Part shown: positions 36,587-45,290 of the stretch, one piece after another | How the letters are laid out: every line of letters begins with the position of its first letter | How positions within the stretch are numbered: the stretch's first letter is position 1 | From: Synergistetes bacterium ADurb.Bin155 | GTDB taxonomy: Bacteria; Synergistota; Synergistia; Synergistales; Thermovirgaceae | Direction: 5' to 3' | DNA length: 64,000 nucleotides | Assembly (NCBI GenBank): GCA_002070395.1 | Contig: MWDE01000012.1 | Span: forward strand, 1-64,000 | Notes under the pieces: model-generated | The model's input: the letters and a program-made list of their open reading frames with translations, nothing else | What the model was told of the DNA's origin: nothing | Database searches by the model: none | Position numbers and translations under genes: made by a program

Positions 36587-37294
36587 TCACCAACTTTCAG
36601 AATATCGGCCGCAGCCGGGGCCCTGATGCTGAACTTCGGAGAGCTGCCCCCCGGCAGTGACATAATGCCCCAGGAAGTCCATCCCGAGGGCTTCCAGTTT
36701 CCTTTGTACGTGTTCCGTAAGCAACCTGTCTTCCACGCTGGGGTCAAGACTCTTGTCAGGATGATTATGAAGCAAAAGGACCGCCGCCGCATCTAGGCGG
36801 ACAGCCCTCCTCAGGAGGTACTTCAGGTCCAGGACAGCCCCTTCCAGCCCTCCCCAGGAGATGATGTCCTCCTCCATGACCTTCCCTCCCCGGTCGACGA
36901 AGGCCGCGGCGATGAACTCCCTCGGTTCATCGGAGAACCTGGCGCTCCAGCGTGCCAGGCAGGAGCGAAAATGTTCCCGCCCTTCGCCCTCGGCCGAGGC
37001 CTTCTCCTCGGCGTAGAGCCTCCTGGCGAGTTCCAGCGCGGCGACCAGGGTGGCGGATTTCGCCTTACCGAGCCCTCCCATTTCCATGAACTCCCTGAAG
37101 GAGGCCCTGGAGAGCCCCTGGAGGTCGCCATACTCCTTTACCAGGGATGAGGCCAATTCCAGGACGTTCTTACCCCTGGCGCCGGTCCTGAGGAGGATGG
37201 CTATGATCTCCACCAGCGAGAGCGCCTGCGGCCCCAGCCGCTCGACCCTCTCTCTGGGCAACTCGGCACGGGTTGAGGCGGCCGTCTTCATCAT
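36587..37294 (-). CDS. radC: RadC/YeeS-family JAB-domain protein
   Basis: 235 residues: an N-terminal helix-hairpin-helix-like segment (FREFMEMGGLGKAKSATLVAALELARR) and a C-terminal JAB/MPN metalloprotease-like domain with H176-x-H178 and D189 in HNHPDKSLDPSVED. Despite the name, a DNA repair role has not been confirmed for the family. The upstream part of the frame (to 37576) is antisense-like junk; the ATG at 37294 overlaps the preceding stop (ATGA). Position immediately before mreB is widely conserved. Confidence 0.92.
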   Translation of the reverse strand: MMKTAASTRAELPRERVERLGPQALSLVEIIAILLRTGARGKNVLELASSLVKEYGDLQGLSRASFREFMEMGGLGKAKSATLVAALELARRLYAEEKASAEGEGREHFRSCLARWSARFSDEPREFIAAAFVDRGGKVMEEDIISWGGLEGAVLDLKYLLRRAVRLDAAAVLLLHNHPDKSLDPSVEDRLLTEHVQRKLEALGMDFLGHYVTAGGQLSEVQHQGPGCGRYSESW

Positions 37295-37932
37295 CGGCCC
37301 CCCGGCCAGAAGGGGTTGTGCCTGCGCTCTTGCCCGATGGTCGTCTCCGGCCCATGGCCGGGGAGGACCCTGGTAGTGTCGGGCAGGCAGGCCAGTTTTT
37401 CCAGGGAGGCCATAAGGGTCCCCTCGTCCCCGCCGGGGAGGTCCGACCTGCCGATGCTCCCGGCGAAGAGGGTATCCCCGGAAAACAGCACGGGGTCCTC
37501 CCCCTCTTCCCCCACCAGGAAGCAGACACTGCCCCTGGTATGCCCCGGGGTGTGGATGACCCTCACCTGGAGGCAACCGGCGCTGACCACATCGCCATCC
37601 TTCAGGAGCCTGTCGGCCGGTGCCAGTTCGATGGCGCCGCCCACGAAGGCCGAAAGGTTTGACTCCGGTCGGGAAAGCATGGAGGCATCGTCCTCATGGA
37701 CCAGGACCCCACCCTTCGCCCTCGACCTGATGGCCCCAAGACCGCCGATATGGTCGGCGTGACCATGGGTCAGGAGGATGAACTCCAGGTCCACACCCCT
37801 TTTATCGACCAGGGAAAGGATATCCTGCGGGTCTCCGCCGGGGTCAATGAAAAATCCCGTCCCCTGATCATCCCACACAAGGTAACCGTTGGTCCATAGG
37901 GCCCCCAGGGGCAATCTCTCCAGGAACATCAT
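37291..37932 (-). CDS. MBL-fold metallo-hydrolase (glyoxalase II-like)
   Basis: 213 residues with the metal-binding HGHADH motif near 56-61, a later HTPGHTRGS and SGDTLFAGSIGRSDLPGG, ending with a GHGPETTIGQE motif. This fits the short glyoxalase II-like/YcbL group that hydrolyses thioesters; the actual substrate is unknown. It starts at the ATG overlapping the last base of the dtd stop. Coupled to dtd and radC, it is probably a housekeeping detoxification enzyme. Confidence 0.85.
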   Translation of the reverse strand: MMFLERLPLGALWTNGYLVWDDQGTGFFIDPGGDPQDILSLVDKRGVDLEFILLTHGHADHIGGLGAIRSRAKGGVLVHEDDASMLSRPESNLSAFVGGAIELAPADRLLKDGDVVSAGCLQVRVIHTPGHTRGSVCFLVGEEGEDPVLFSGDTLFAGSIGRSDLPGGDEGTLMASLEKLACLPDTTRVLPGHGPETTIGQERRHNPFWPGGR

Positions 37933-38378
37933 CAACCCCCCACGGTATCGATGATCAGCGTCACCGGCCCGTCGTTGCAGATCTCAACCTGCATGTAAGC
38001 CTGGAAGACCCCGCTTTCGACGCTGATCCCCCTGGATGAGACGGACCTAATGAAATCCTCGTAGACCCTTTTGGCCTTTTCGGGCTCGCAGGCCGAAGCG
38101 AAGGAAGGTCGCCTCCCCTTGCGGCAGTCGCCGTAAAGGGTGAACTGGGAGACCACCAGCATGGCCCCCTTTTCCTCGAGGAGGGACAGGTTCATCTTGC
38201 CGTCGGAATCCTCGAATACCCTCAGGTTGGTGATCTTGCCGGACATCCACTCCACTTCCTCGGCCCCGTCTTCGGGGGCCACGCCGAGAAAGACGCAAAG
38301 ACCCTTCCCTATGGAACCGGCCACTTCCCCGCCGACGAGGACCCTTGCGCCGGTCACCCTCTGCACTACAGCCCGCAC
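37932..38378 (-). CDS. dtd: D-aminoacyl-tRNA deacylase
   Basis: 148 residues that hydrolyse D-aminoacyl-tRNA and glycyl-tRNA-Ala, a chiral proofreading step. Catalytic SQFTLYGDCRKGRRPSF and the C-terminal NDGPVTLIID (Gly-cisPro-type motif) are intact. Start is GTG 38378, seven bases after the rel stop. The rel-dtd pairing is very common in bacteria. Confidence 0.96.
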   Translation of the reverse strand: MRAVVQRVTGARVLVGGEVAGSIGKGLCVFLGVAPEDGAEEVEWMSGKITNLRVFEDSDGKMNLSLLEEKGAMLVVSQFTLYGDCRKGRRPSFASACEPEKAKRVYEDFIRSVSSRGISVESGVFQAYMQVEICNDGPVTLIIDTVGG

Positions 38379-38385
38379 GGCCCCT

Positions 38386-40620
38386 TCACCCCCTGAGCAC
38401 TTCCATGACGCCCCTGACGGAATTCAGCTTGGCTATGATCTTGTAGAGGTGTTCCAGGTCCTTGACCTGGAGGTCGATGACCATCCTGCCTCTGTCGCTC
38501 CCGGCGACGAAGGCCCGGACCTGGGTGATGGAACTGTCCAGTCCCGCGATGGCCTGGGCAACCTCGGCGAAGAGACCCGGCCGGTCGGCGCCCTCGATCC
38601 TCAGCCTCGCCGGGTAACGGGCCGAACGCAGTTCGCCCCAGTATACTTCAACTTTGCGGTCCTCGCGATGATCGGCGAGGTTGGGGCAGTCACTCCGGTG
38701 GATCGTTATCCCCCTGCTCTTCGTGACATACCCGACGATGCTGTCTCCCGGTATGGGCTTGCAGCAACTTGCGAGGGAGACCATGACGCCGCGGCTCCCC
38801 TCCACGACGATCTCGGTGTCCAGTTCACGTTTGGGCGGGGCGACCTCCTCCTGGACCTCCTCGATCTCAGGGCCGGCCTGCGTCCGGGAGGCCTCGATCT
38901 CCAGGTACTTCGAGGCCACCGAGGATGCGTTCTGGCTTCCCCCGCCTATGGCCGCGAGAAGGTCGTCACCGTGGCCGTACCCCAGGTCGGAGGCCACCTT
39001 CCTGAGGGCGGGGCCCATGTACGGTCTTTCCTGCTTCTCCACCTTGTCGACCTGGCGGAACCAGGACCTTATCTTGCTCCGTGCCTTTCCGCTCCGGGCA
39101 ATCTTCATCCAGTCCCGGGAAGGACGGCCCTGGGGCGAGGTCAGGATCTTTATGATGTCGCCGTTCTGGATCGGGTAGTCTATGGGGACGATCCTGTTGT
39201 TCACCATGGCCCCGACGAACTTGTGGCCTATTTCGGTGTGTATGGCGTAGGCGAAATCGATGGGTGTGGAATCGCCGGGGAGGGATATCACGTCGCCGTC
39301 GGGGGTGAAGACGAAGACATCGGTGGATAGGACGTCATCCCTGATGTGCTCCAGGAACTCGGAGGCTTCGCCCCCTTCGCCCTGGGACTCGAGGGCCTGC
39401 CTTATCCAGGAGAGCCTTTCGTCGAGCTTGTCGATCTTGTGCCTCTTCTCCTTGTACCTCCAGTGGGCCGCGACGCCGTACTCGGCTATCCAGTGCATAT
39501 CGCTGGTCCGGATCTGGATCTCCAGGGGCTCCCCGCTGGGGCCGAGGACCGTCGTGTGGAGGGACTGGTAGAGGTTGCTCTTGGGGTTGGCTATATAGTC
39601 GTCGAACTGGCCCGGCAGGGGCTTCCAGATGGTATGGATGATGCCCAGGGCGGTGTAGCATTCGGCGACGTCCTTCACGGTGATCCTGAGGGCCAGAAGG
39701 TCGAAGAGCTCCTCGAGGGAGATATTTTTCCTGCGCATCTTCTCGTAGATGCTGTAAAAGTGCTTCGCCCTGCCGGTGATCAGGGTGGGGATCCCCTCTT
39801 CGTCGAAGCGCTTCTGGAGGATGGCGATGGCCTGGTTGATGATCTCCTCCCTCTCGGGGAGCTTTTTCCTGACCCTCGCCTTGATATCGAAGAAGGCGTC
39901 GGGGTCGGTGATCTTGAAGGATAGGTCCTCCAGGTCCCTTTTCATCTGGTCGATCCCCAGCCGGTGAGCCAGCGGAGCGTAGATCTCCAGAGTCTCCCTG
40001 GCGATCCTCAGCTGCTTGTCCCTCCTGAGGACCTGGATGGTCCTCAGGTTGTGAAGCCTGTCGGCCAGCTTGATCAGGACCACCCTTATGTCCTTGGCCA
40101 TGACCAGGAACATCTTCCTCAAGTTCTCCGCCTGGTAGTCCTCGAAGGTCTTGAAGGGGAGTTTCCCCAGCTTGGTCACCCCGTCGACGAGGGTCAGGAC
40201 GGGCTCGCCGAACTTTTCCCTTATCGCGTCGGACTCAACCTGGGTATCCTCCAGCACATCATGCAGCATGGCCGCCACCAGGGTGTCCGTGTCCAGTTCC
40301 ATGTCGGCCAGGACGGAGGCGACGCCTATGGAATGAATGATGTAGGGGTCACCGGTCAGCCTGGTCTGTCCCCCGTGGGCCTCGGAAGCGAAGACCACCG
40401 CTTCCCCGCAGCGGACCAGGTCCTCCCTCGACAGGTACCGCGAGGCCTTGCCCCAGAACTCGTGCCAGGCCATCTTGACGGACATCACCCTCGAAACTTC
40501 GGGGAAACGGCCGACGAAACTGTCCCTCAGGAGGCGGAGGGCCTTCGTCTCGGCCGGGTCGAGCTTCGAGGGCCTCTCCAGCCCGGCCGCTTCACTTATC
40601 GCTTTCTTCTTGTCCTTCAA
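38386..40620 (-). CDS. Bifunctional (p)ppGpp synthetase/hydrolase, RelA/SpoT family
   Basis: 744 residues. The N-terminal HD hydrolase has H82, H120-D121 and the LADRLHN motif; the synthetase domain has GRAKHFYSIYEKM and NLYQSLHTTV. A TGS domain (from about VFVFTPDGDVISLPG) and a C-terminal ACT domain of about 75 residues complete the long-Rel layout. With HD residues intact it should both make and degrade alarmone. The start is TTG 40620, overlapping the recJ stop, with GGGAAGGG upstream. It is the only Rel enzyme in the window. Confidence 0.95.
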   Translation of the reverse strand: MKDKKKAISEAAGLERPSKLDPAETKALRLLRDSFVGRFPEVSRVMSVKMAWHEFWGKASRYLSREDLVRCGEAVVFASEAHGGQTRLTGDPYIIHSIGVASVLADMELDTDTLVAAMLHDVLEDTQVESDAIREKFGEPVLTLVDGVTKLGKLPFKTFEDYQAENLRKMFLVMAKDIRVVLIKLADRLHNLRTIQVLRRDKQLRIARETLEIYAPLAHRLGIDQMKRDLEDLSFKITDPDAFFDIKARVRKKLPEREEIINQAIAILQKRFDEEGIPTLITGRAKHFYSIYEKMRRKNISLEELFDLLALRITVKDVAECYTALGIIHTIWKPLPGQFDDYIANPKSNLYQSLHTTVLGPSGEPLEIQIRTSDMHWIAEYGVAAHWRYKEKRHKIDKLDERLSWIRQALESQGEGGEASEFLEHIRDDVLSTDVFVFTPDGDVISLPGDSTPIDFAYAIHTEIGHKFVGAMVNNRIVPIDYPIQNGDIIKILTSPQGRPSRDWMKIARSGKARSKIRSWFRQVDKVEKQERPYMGPALRKVASDLGYGHGDDLLAAIGGGSQNASSVASKYLEIEASRTQAGPEIEEVQEEVAPPKRELDTEIVVEGSRGVMVSLASCCKPIPGDSIVGYVTKSRGITIHRSDCPNLADHREDRKVEVYWGELRSARYPARLRIEGADRPGLFAEVAQAIAGLDSSITQVRAFVAGSDRGRMVIDLQVKDLEHLYKIIAKLNSVRGVMEVLRG

Positions 40621-42299
40621 GGATCGATCCCTTCCCGGCCTGAACGATCGGATACTGTTATGGAGTCCATGATGAAGTCCACCCTGTCCTGACCCTTCCA
40701 GTTGTTCATCCTGGGCCTGAAGGTCCAGCCCAGGGAGCTCCTTATCAAGTCGGAGCGGGCGGCACCCCCGAAGGCGAGGAATTCCCCTCCCGCCGCTCGG
40801 ACTCTCACGTGCTTCCCGTCCCTCCCGAGGGGCATGATCTCCACGGTCCCCCTGGAAGGGGCGTAAAAAAGCGGGGGAGGGTTCCCCGCGCCGAAGGGCC
40901 CCAGGGAATTCATGGACCTCACCTCGTCAGGGGTGAGCATCCCGGGGGGATAAAAAATGGCTTGAACCGCCGCCGGCGATGGGGGAGAAGAAAGAAGGTT
41001 CTCCTCGATCAGGTCCCTCACGCCGGACCACTCCGACAGGGATACGGAGAACCCCGCCGCCGAACGATGCCCCCCCCAGGAGAGAAGGCGGGGCGCCAGC
41101 GGCTCCAGGACCTTCAGCGCGTCCACCCCCTGGGGAACCCTGAGCGTCCCCCTGACATGATCACCCGAAAGCGAAGCGAGGGCCACCGACACGCCCGCCT
41201 CGGAGCAGATACGGCTCGCCACCCCGCTGAGGACCCCCACGGGCCAGGCGTAGTCCCCCATGACGACGGGGGCCCCTTCCTCCATCTTCGGGTGGATCTC
41301 CTCCAGGATCTCTGCGGCCAGGGACTGCCTCTTCCTGTTGAGGTCGACCAGCTCCCTGGCCTTGCCCTCCAGGTCGGGACCACCGAGCAGGGTTTCGACG
41401 GCGATATCGGCCACCCCCAGCCTGCCCGCCGCGTTCAGGCAGGGGATGACTTTCATGGTGAGGAGTTCCTCATCGACCTCTTCGAGGCGGTGCCCCGTCC
41501 CGGCTATGAGGGCGCGGAGGCCCCTCCTTTCGGACCGCCGCAGAGTCCCGATCCCCCTGGAGTAGATCGCGCGGTTCAACATCCCCAGGGGTACGTGGTC
41601 CGCCAGGGTGGCAATGGCGACGAGTTCCATCCTGGGGTCGACCCACTCCGGGGGGGCGATCCCCTCGCGCCTCGCCCAGGCCCAAAGAACCCCCGTGGCG
41701 CAGAGGGTCTGGGCCTCACCGGAGCCTCCGGCGTGAGGGTTGACCACGAAGGCGCCCTCGGGCAGCGTCTCTCCGGGAAGATGGTGGTCGAAGACGATCA
41801 CGGGGATGCCCGCCTCCCGGGCGACGCCGAGGGCGTCGTTATCCCTGGTCCCGCAGTCGACGGTGATCAGAAGGTCGCAGCCGTTCTGTGCTATCGTCCT
41901 GACGACCTTCTCATGGACCCCGTAACCCTCGCGGTGCCTTTGGGGGATAAAATACCTGACCTGGCGGAACGAGGCAAGGGCCAGCTCCATGGCGAGGGCC
42001 GTGGCGCAGGCCCCGTCGGCGTCGTAATCACCATAGACGACGACCCTTTCGATCCCCCGGAGGCTCTTCCAGAGGTCCGCGGCCGGGGCTGAGAAAGGCC
42101 CCAGGTCGATGCCGGCCATCGAATCGTCGAGGCCCGGGTCCAGCTGCGCCCGGGCCTCGCGGGGGTCATCCCCCGAGAACCCTCTCATCCTCAGCAGGAG
42201 AGCGGTCAGGGGTGAGCAGGACACTCTCTCCGCGAGGATCCTGGCGTCGTCGTCCACCTCCCGGAGCTCCAGCCGGGAGACGGGGATCTCCCCGATCAC
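40617..42299 (-). CDS. recJ: Single-stranded-DNA-specific exonuclease RecJ
   Basis: 560 residues, 5'-3' single-strand exonuclease of recombination and mismatch repair. DHH motifs: YGDYDADGACAT (D91, D93), VDCGTRDND, and FDHHLPGE (D171-H172-H173); the DHHA1 region has SWGGHRSAAGFSV. An OB-like C-terminal domain is present but short. GTG 42299 overlaps the lapA-like stop; rel follows with a 4-base overlap. The order recJ-rel-dtd is conserved across many phyla. Confidence 0.94.
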   Translation of the reverse strand: MIGEIPVSRLELREVDDDARILAERVSCSPLTALLLRMRGFSGDDPREARAQLDPGLDDSMAGIDLGPFSAPAADLWKSLRGIERVVVYGDYDADGACATALAMELALASFRQVRYFIPQRHREGYGVHEKVVRTIAQNGCDLLITVDCGTRDNDALGVAREAGIPVIVFDHHLPGETLPEGAFVVNPHAGGSGEAQTLCATGVLWAWARREGIAPPEWVDPRMELVAIATLADHVPLGMLNRAIYSRGIGTLRRSERRGLRALIAGTGHRLEEVDEELLTMKVIPCLNAAGRLGVADIAVETLLGGPDLEGKARELVDLNRKRQSLAAEILEEIHPKMEEGAPVVMGDYAWPVGVLSGVASRICSEAGVSVALASLSGDHVRGTLRVPQGVDALKVLEPLAPRLLSWGGHRSAAGFSVSLSEWSGVRDLIEENLLSSPPSPAAVQAIFYPPGMLTPDEVRSMNSLGPFGAGNPPPLFYAPSRGTVEIMPLGRDGKHVRVRAAGGEFLAFGGAARSDLIRSSLGWTFRPRMNNWKGQDRVDFIMDSITVSDRSGREGIDP

Positions 42300-42766
42300 T
42301 GCCCTTCCTTTTCCGCTTCCGGTTCCGCCGCACCTTCCTCGGAAGTCACCCCGGGGAGCCGGGCCTCTTGCTCGCCCTCGCGCCGTTCAACACTGTGCCC
42401 CAGGGCTTCCACTTTCGGTCCTTCCACGCCTTCCTCGGAGCGCTGAACCCTGAGTTCGGCCTCGTGCCGTTCCCCGCTGAATCTCAAGGCTTCCACCAGG
42501 GTCGACTTTTCGCCCTCCAAGTCCTTGATCCTGGCTTCCTTTTCCTTTACCTGCCGTACATACTTCGACCTGCTCTCCATCGACGCGAAAAGGGATACCA
42601 GCCACATCAGGACCCCCCCCGCGGCGAAGAGCATCACTTCCCAGATGCCCTGGGGGAAAGACAGCTCCCATATCAAGAACCTGACCAGGACCTCCCCGGT
42701 GTTCTGGAAGGCGTATACCGCCGCCACCAGCATTGCCATGGCGATGGCAAGGGCGTAACTTTTCAT
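42296..42766 (-). CDS. LapA-domain inner membrane protein
   Basis: 156 residues: two membrane segments (about 4-22 and 40-63) with the QNTGEVLVRFLIWELSFPQG segment between them, typical of LapA/DUF1049 proteins, followed by a coiled coil and a Glu-rich, likely disordered tail. In enterobacteria LapA works with LapB in lipopolysaccharide regulation; no lapB is adjacent, so function here is uncertain. It is the first gene of the long co-directional run, coupled to recJ by a 4-base overlap. Confidence 0.75.
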   Translation of the reverse strand: MKSYALAIAMAMLVAAVYAFQNTGEVLVRFLIWELSFPQGIWEVMLFAAGGVLMWLVSLFASMESRSKYVRQVKEKEARIKDLEGEKSTLVEALRFSGERHEAELRVQRSEEGVEGPKVEALGHSVERREGEQEARLPGVTSEEGAAEPEAEKEGQ

Positions 42767-42808
42767 CTCCTCACCCCTTTTGGGAATCGGGTCTTCACTG
42801 CCGTGAAT

Positions 42809-42838
42809 AGATTATCCTGTTCTCTGCTCCGTTGGCAA
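42809..42838 (-). promoter_or_regulatory. Candidate promoter for lapA-recJ-rel and downstream genes
   Basis: Minus-strand TTGCCA (42838-42833), 18-base spacer and TAATCT (42814-42809), in the 3' end of the radical SAM gene and about 40 bases before the lapA-like start. It is a moderate match; no terminator separates the two genes, so read-through is also possible. Confidence 0.4.
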
Positions 42839-44257
42839 TCTTTTCTTGAAACGTCCCTGGGGGTGCTGCTTGTCCTCCCTTTCCAGGCTCTTGAGGTACT
42901 GCTCTCTCTCCCCTCCCTCCCAGAGGGGGTCGAAAAGTTTATGGATGCTCCCCGAATAATCGTCCAACCCCCTGGAAAGTTCCGTGAGGATGCGCTCAGA
43001 ACCGGGGTGGGTCGCCCGCGCCCCATGGGTCTTTACCACTTCCCTCAGCACTTGGGGATGGTCGATGATCATGCAGGGGCAGAGGAGGTTGTCGTCATCG
43101 TAGGGTTGCCTGTCCCTAATGTCACGGAAGAAGGGGCTCTGGATCACCTCCAGGAGGCTCTTGTCGATTATGTTGTCCACGGCGAAATGGACGAAGACGC
43201 AGGGTTCCACATCCCCGCTGGAGATCACATGGAGATATCTTTCGCCCCCGGCCATGCACCCGTCCACGAAGGGGCCGTCGTTCCAGAAGTCACCGAGGAA
43301 TATGGGGTATTTCCGCCGCCATTCGGTGACCTTTCTATGGAGGGCCGCCCTCTGCGCGGGCGTGGCCATGTAACCCAGGTCGGGGTCGTCGCCGGTGGGG
43401 ATATACTGGAAGAACCATCCGACCTTGCAGCCATGGTCAAGCATCTCTTCCAGGAAGGCATCGGAGGCGATGTAATCGGCGCTCGACCTGGTGCAGGTGG
43501 CGCTGAAGCCGAAGAGCAACCCCGCCTCGGAGAGCCTGCCGAAGGTCTCCATCACGCGGTCATACATCCCACGGCCCCTCCTCATGTCGGTCTCCTCCCG
43601 GGAACCCTCGACGGAGACCATGGGGGCTACATTCCCCAGCTTCACAAGCCGCCCCACGGTGACTTCATCCAGGAGCGTCCCGTTCGTGTAGACCTGGAAG
43701 AAACAGTCGTGATGCTTTTTCCAAAGGTCCAGCAGGTCGGGCCTCACGAAACACTCCCCGCCGGAGAAGGTGAAGAAGTACATGCCCAGTTCCTTGGCCT
43801 CATCGATCAGCCTGTCGATCCTCTCGAGAGGCAGGTCGTCTTCCTTGGAGTACCCTCCGGCGTAGCACCCCTTGCATCTCAGGTTGCACCTCATGGTGGG
43901 GCTTATTACCATGAAATTGGGGAGATGGACGCCCAGTTCCGCCTCCTTCCTGTCCCTTATGTCCCTTCCCACGAGGAGGAAGTTGACGAAGAAGTTGCTG
44001 ATGGCCTTGCGTCGGCAGTTGGGGTGAAGGTCGGTGAAGATCCTCCTGAAGACCCTGGTCGCCGGGTGGTCTTCCCGTGCCATCCTCGCGAGGTCGTGGA
44101 AACTCTCCTTGTAGTACCGTGCCGGGGACAGCTTCGAAAGGAGTTCAAAGAGGTCCGCGAGCTTGCCCTCGTCGTCGGAAGTGGAAGTTTCCACGATCTT
44201 CTCAAGCAACCTGGAGGATACGAAACCCTTCAGGCGGTCAAAAGAGGCTGCAGACAT
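42812..44257 (-). CDS. Radical SAM protein with SPASM-like C-terminal cysteines, function unknown
   Basis: 481 residues. An N-terminal region of about 115 residues without recognised motifs precedes the radical SAM site CNLRCKGC (near 123-130, after MVISPTMR). FTFSGGEC and the MVSVEGSREETDMRRG segment complete the barrel. The C-terminal part has spaced cysteines in CMAGGERYLHVISSGDVEPC and CPC, resembling the auxiliary-cluster region of SPASM proteins. It has its own promoter and no peptide-precursor or obvious substrate gene beside it, so a maturase role cannot be assigned. Confidence 0.8.
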   Translation of the reverse strand: MSAASFDRLKGFVSSRLLEKIVETSTSDDEGKLADLFELLSKLSPARYYKESFHDLARMAREDHPATRVFRRIFTDLHPNCRRKAISNFFVNFLLVGRDIRDRKEAELGVHLPNFMVISPTMRCNLRCKGCYAGGYSKEDDLPLERIDRLIDEAKELGMYFFTFSGGECFVRPDLLDLWKKHHDCFFQVYTNGTLLDEVTVGRLVKLGNVAPMVSVEGSREETDMRRGRGMYDRVMETFGRLSEAGLLFGFSATCTRSSADYIASDAFLEEMLDHGCKVGWFFQYIPTGDDPDLGYMATPAQRAALHRKVTEWRRKYPIFLGDFWNDGPFVDGCMAGGERYLHVISSGDVEPCVFVHFAVDNIIDKSLLEVIQSPFFRDIRDRQPYDDDNLLCPCMIIDHPQVLREVVKTHGARATHPGSERILTELSRGLDDYSGSIHKLFDPLWEGGEREQYLKSLEREDKQHPQGRFKKRLPTEQRTG

Positions 44258-44328
44258 GAAAATCCCTCCCTCTTGCGAATATCTGCATTCGTGCGCTCTT
44301 TCACCGTAATATAGATCGCTATGAAAAT

Positions 44329-44355
44329 ATTATACCTTTCGTCGGCATCCGTCAA
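44329..44355 (-). promoter_or_regulatory. Promoter of the radical SAM gene
   Basis: Minus-strand TTGACG (44355-44350) and a perfect TATAAT (44334-44329), but with a short 15-base spacer. The -35 box overlaps the U tract of the secF terminator. About 70 bases of leader follow. Confidence 0.5.
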
Positions 44356-44390
44356 AAAAGCGTGGGGGGCCGTTCCCCGGCCCCCCACGC
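44354..44390 (-). terminator. Terminator of the yajC-secD-secF unit
   Basis: Twelve-base perfect arms (GCGTGGGGGGCC, 44360-44371 with 44379-44390) are followed on the minus strand by TTTTTTG. It lies 22 bases beyond secF. A textbook intrinsic terminator. Confidence 0.92.
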
Positions 44391-44411
44391 CTCGTTTCCC
44401 TGCCCCCTCGG

Positions 44412-45290
44412 TCACGCCTTCTCCGGGGACCTCAGGTACCACTCGCCCAGCAGGGCTCCCGCGATGCAGACGGAACTGTAGGTACCGGCCACGATCCCGA
44501 TGAGCAGCGCCAGGGCGAAGTTCGCGATGACCGGCCCTCCCCAGAGGAAAAGGGTCACGACGGGGAAAAGGGTGGTCAGGGAGGTGTTGACGGTCCTCGA
44601 GAGAGTCTCGTTTATCGAGTCGTTCACGAGGGTGATCATCCCCCGTTGCCGAAGACCCTTCCAGTTCTCCCTGACGCGGTCGAAGACGACGATGGTATCG
44701 TTCAGGGAGTAGCCCACGATGGTAAGGACCGCGGCGATGAACGGCAGGGACACTTCCCTCCCGAGCAGCGAGAAGGCCCCGAGGGTTATTACCGTGTCGT
44801 GGACCAGTGCGGCGACGCTCACCACGGCGAAACGGAACCGGAACCTGACCGTGATATAGACCAGTATCCCTCCAAGGGCGATGACCAGGGCTACGGCGGC
44901 CTGCTGCCGTAGTTGCTCACCCGCCACGGGGCCTACCTTTTCAAGGCGGAGCACCTCGACCTCCCCAAACCTGGAGCGAAGCGCCGAGAGAACCTCCTGG
45001 GCGGCCTTGTCGTCGTAGGAACTCATCCTGATGAGCACCCCGTTGTCGCTGTAAGCCTGGATAATGGCCTGGCCCTGACCAGCCTCGGCGAGGACCTCCC
45101 GGACCTCGGCCACCCCTACGGGGTGGGAGAACTCCACCTGGGCCAGGTTGCCCCCGGTGAAGTCGATCCCCAGGTTCAAGCCCTTGAAGCCGAGCAACCC
45201 CAGGCTGACGACCACCAGGACAAGGCTTAGGGAGAGGGTCACCTTCCTCATGCCCATGAAATCGATGTTCTTCCTGATCTTGAGTATCAT
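44412..45290 (-). CDS. secF: Protein translocase subunit SecF
   Basis: 292 residues with six predicted membrane segments: TM1 (about 17-36), a periplasmic domain beginning at the GIDFTGGNLAQVEF motif, then TM2-6 including VHDTVITLGAFSL and GYSLNDTIVVFDRVREN. SecDF uses the ion gradient to complete export through SecYEG. The ATG overlaps the secD stop (ATGA). Confidence 0.96.
   Translation of the reverse strand: MILKIRKNIDFMGMRKVTLSLSLVLVVVSLGLLGFKGLNLGIDFTGGNLAQVEFSHPVGVAEVREVLAEAGQGQAIIQAYSDNGVLIRMSSYDDKAAQEVLSALRSRFGEVEVLRLEKVGPVAGEQLRQQAAVALVIALGGILVYITVRFRFRFAVVSVAALVHDTVITLGAFSLLGREVSLPFIAAVLTIVGYSLNDTIVVFDRVRENWKGLRQRGMITLVNDSINETLSRTVNTSLTTLFPVVTLFLWGGPVIANFALALLIGIVAGTYSSVCIAGALLGEWYLRSPEKA

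Noticed and set aside
44412-45290. Frameshift or fusion between secD and secF
   Set aside because: The two frames end and start cleanly with a 4-base ATGA overlap; both proteins are full length.
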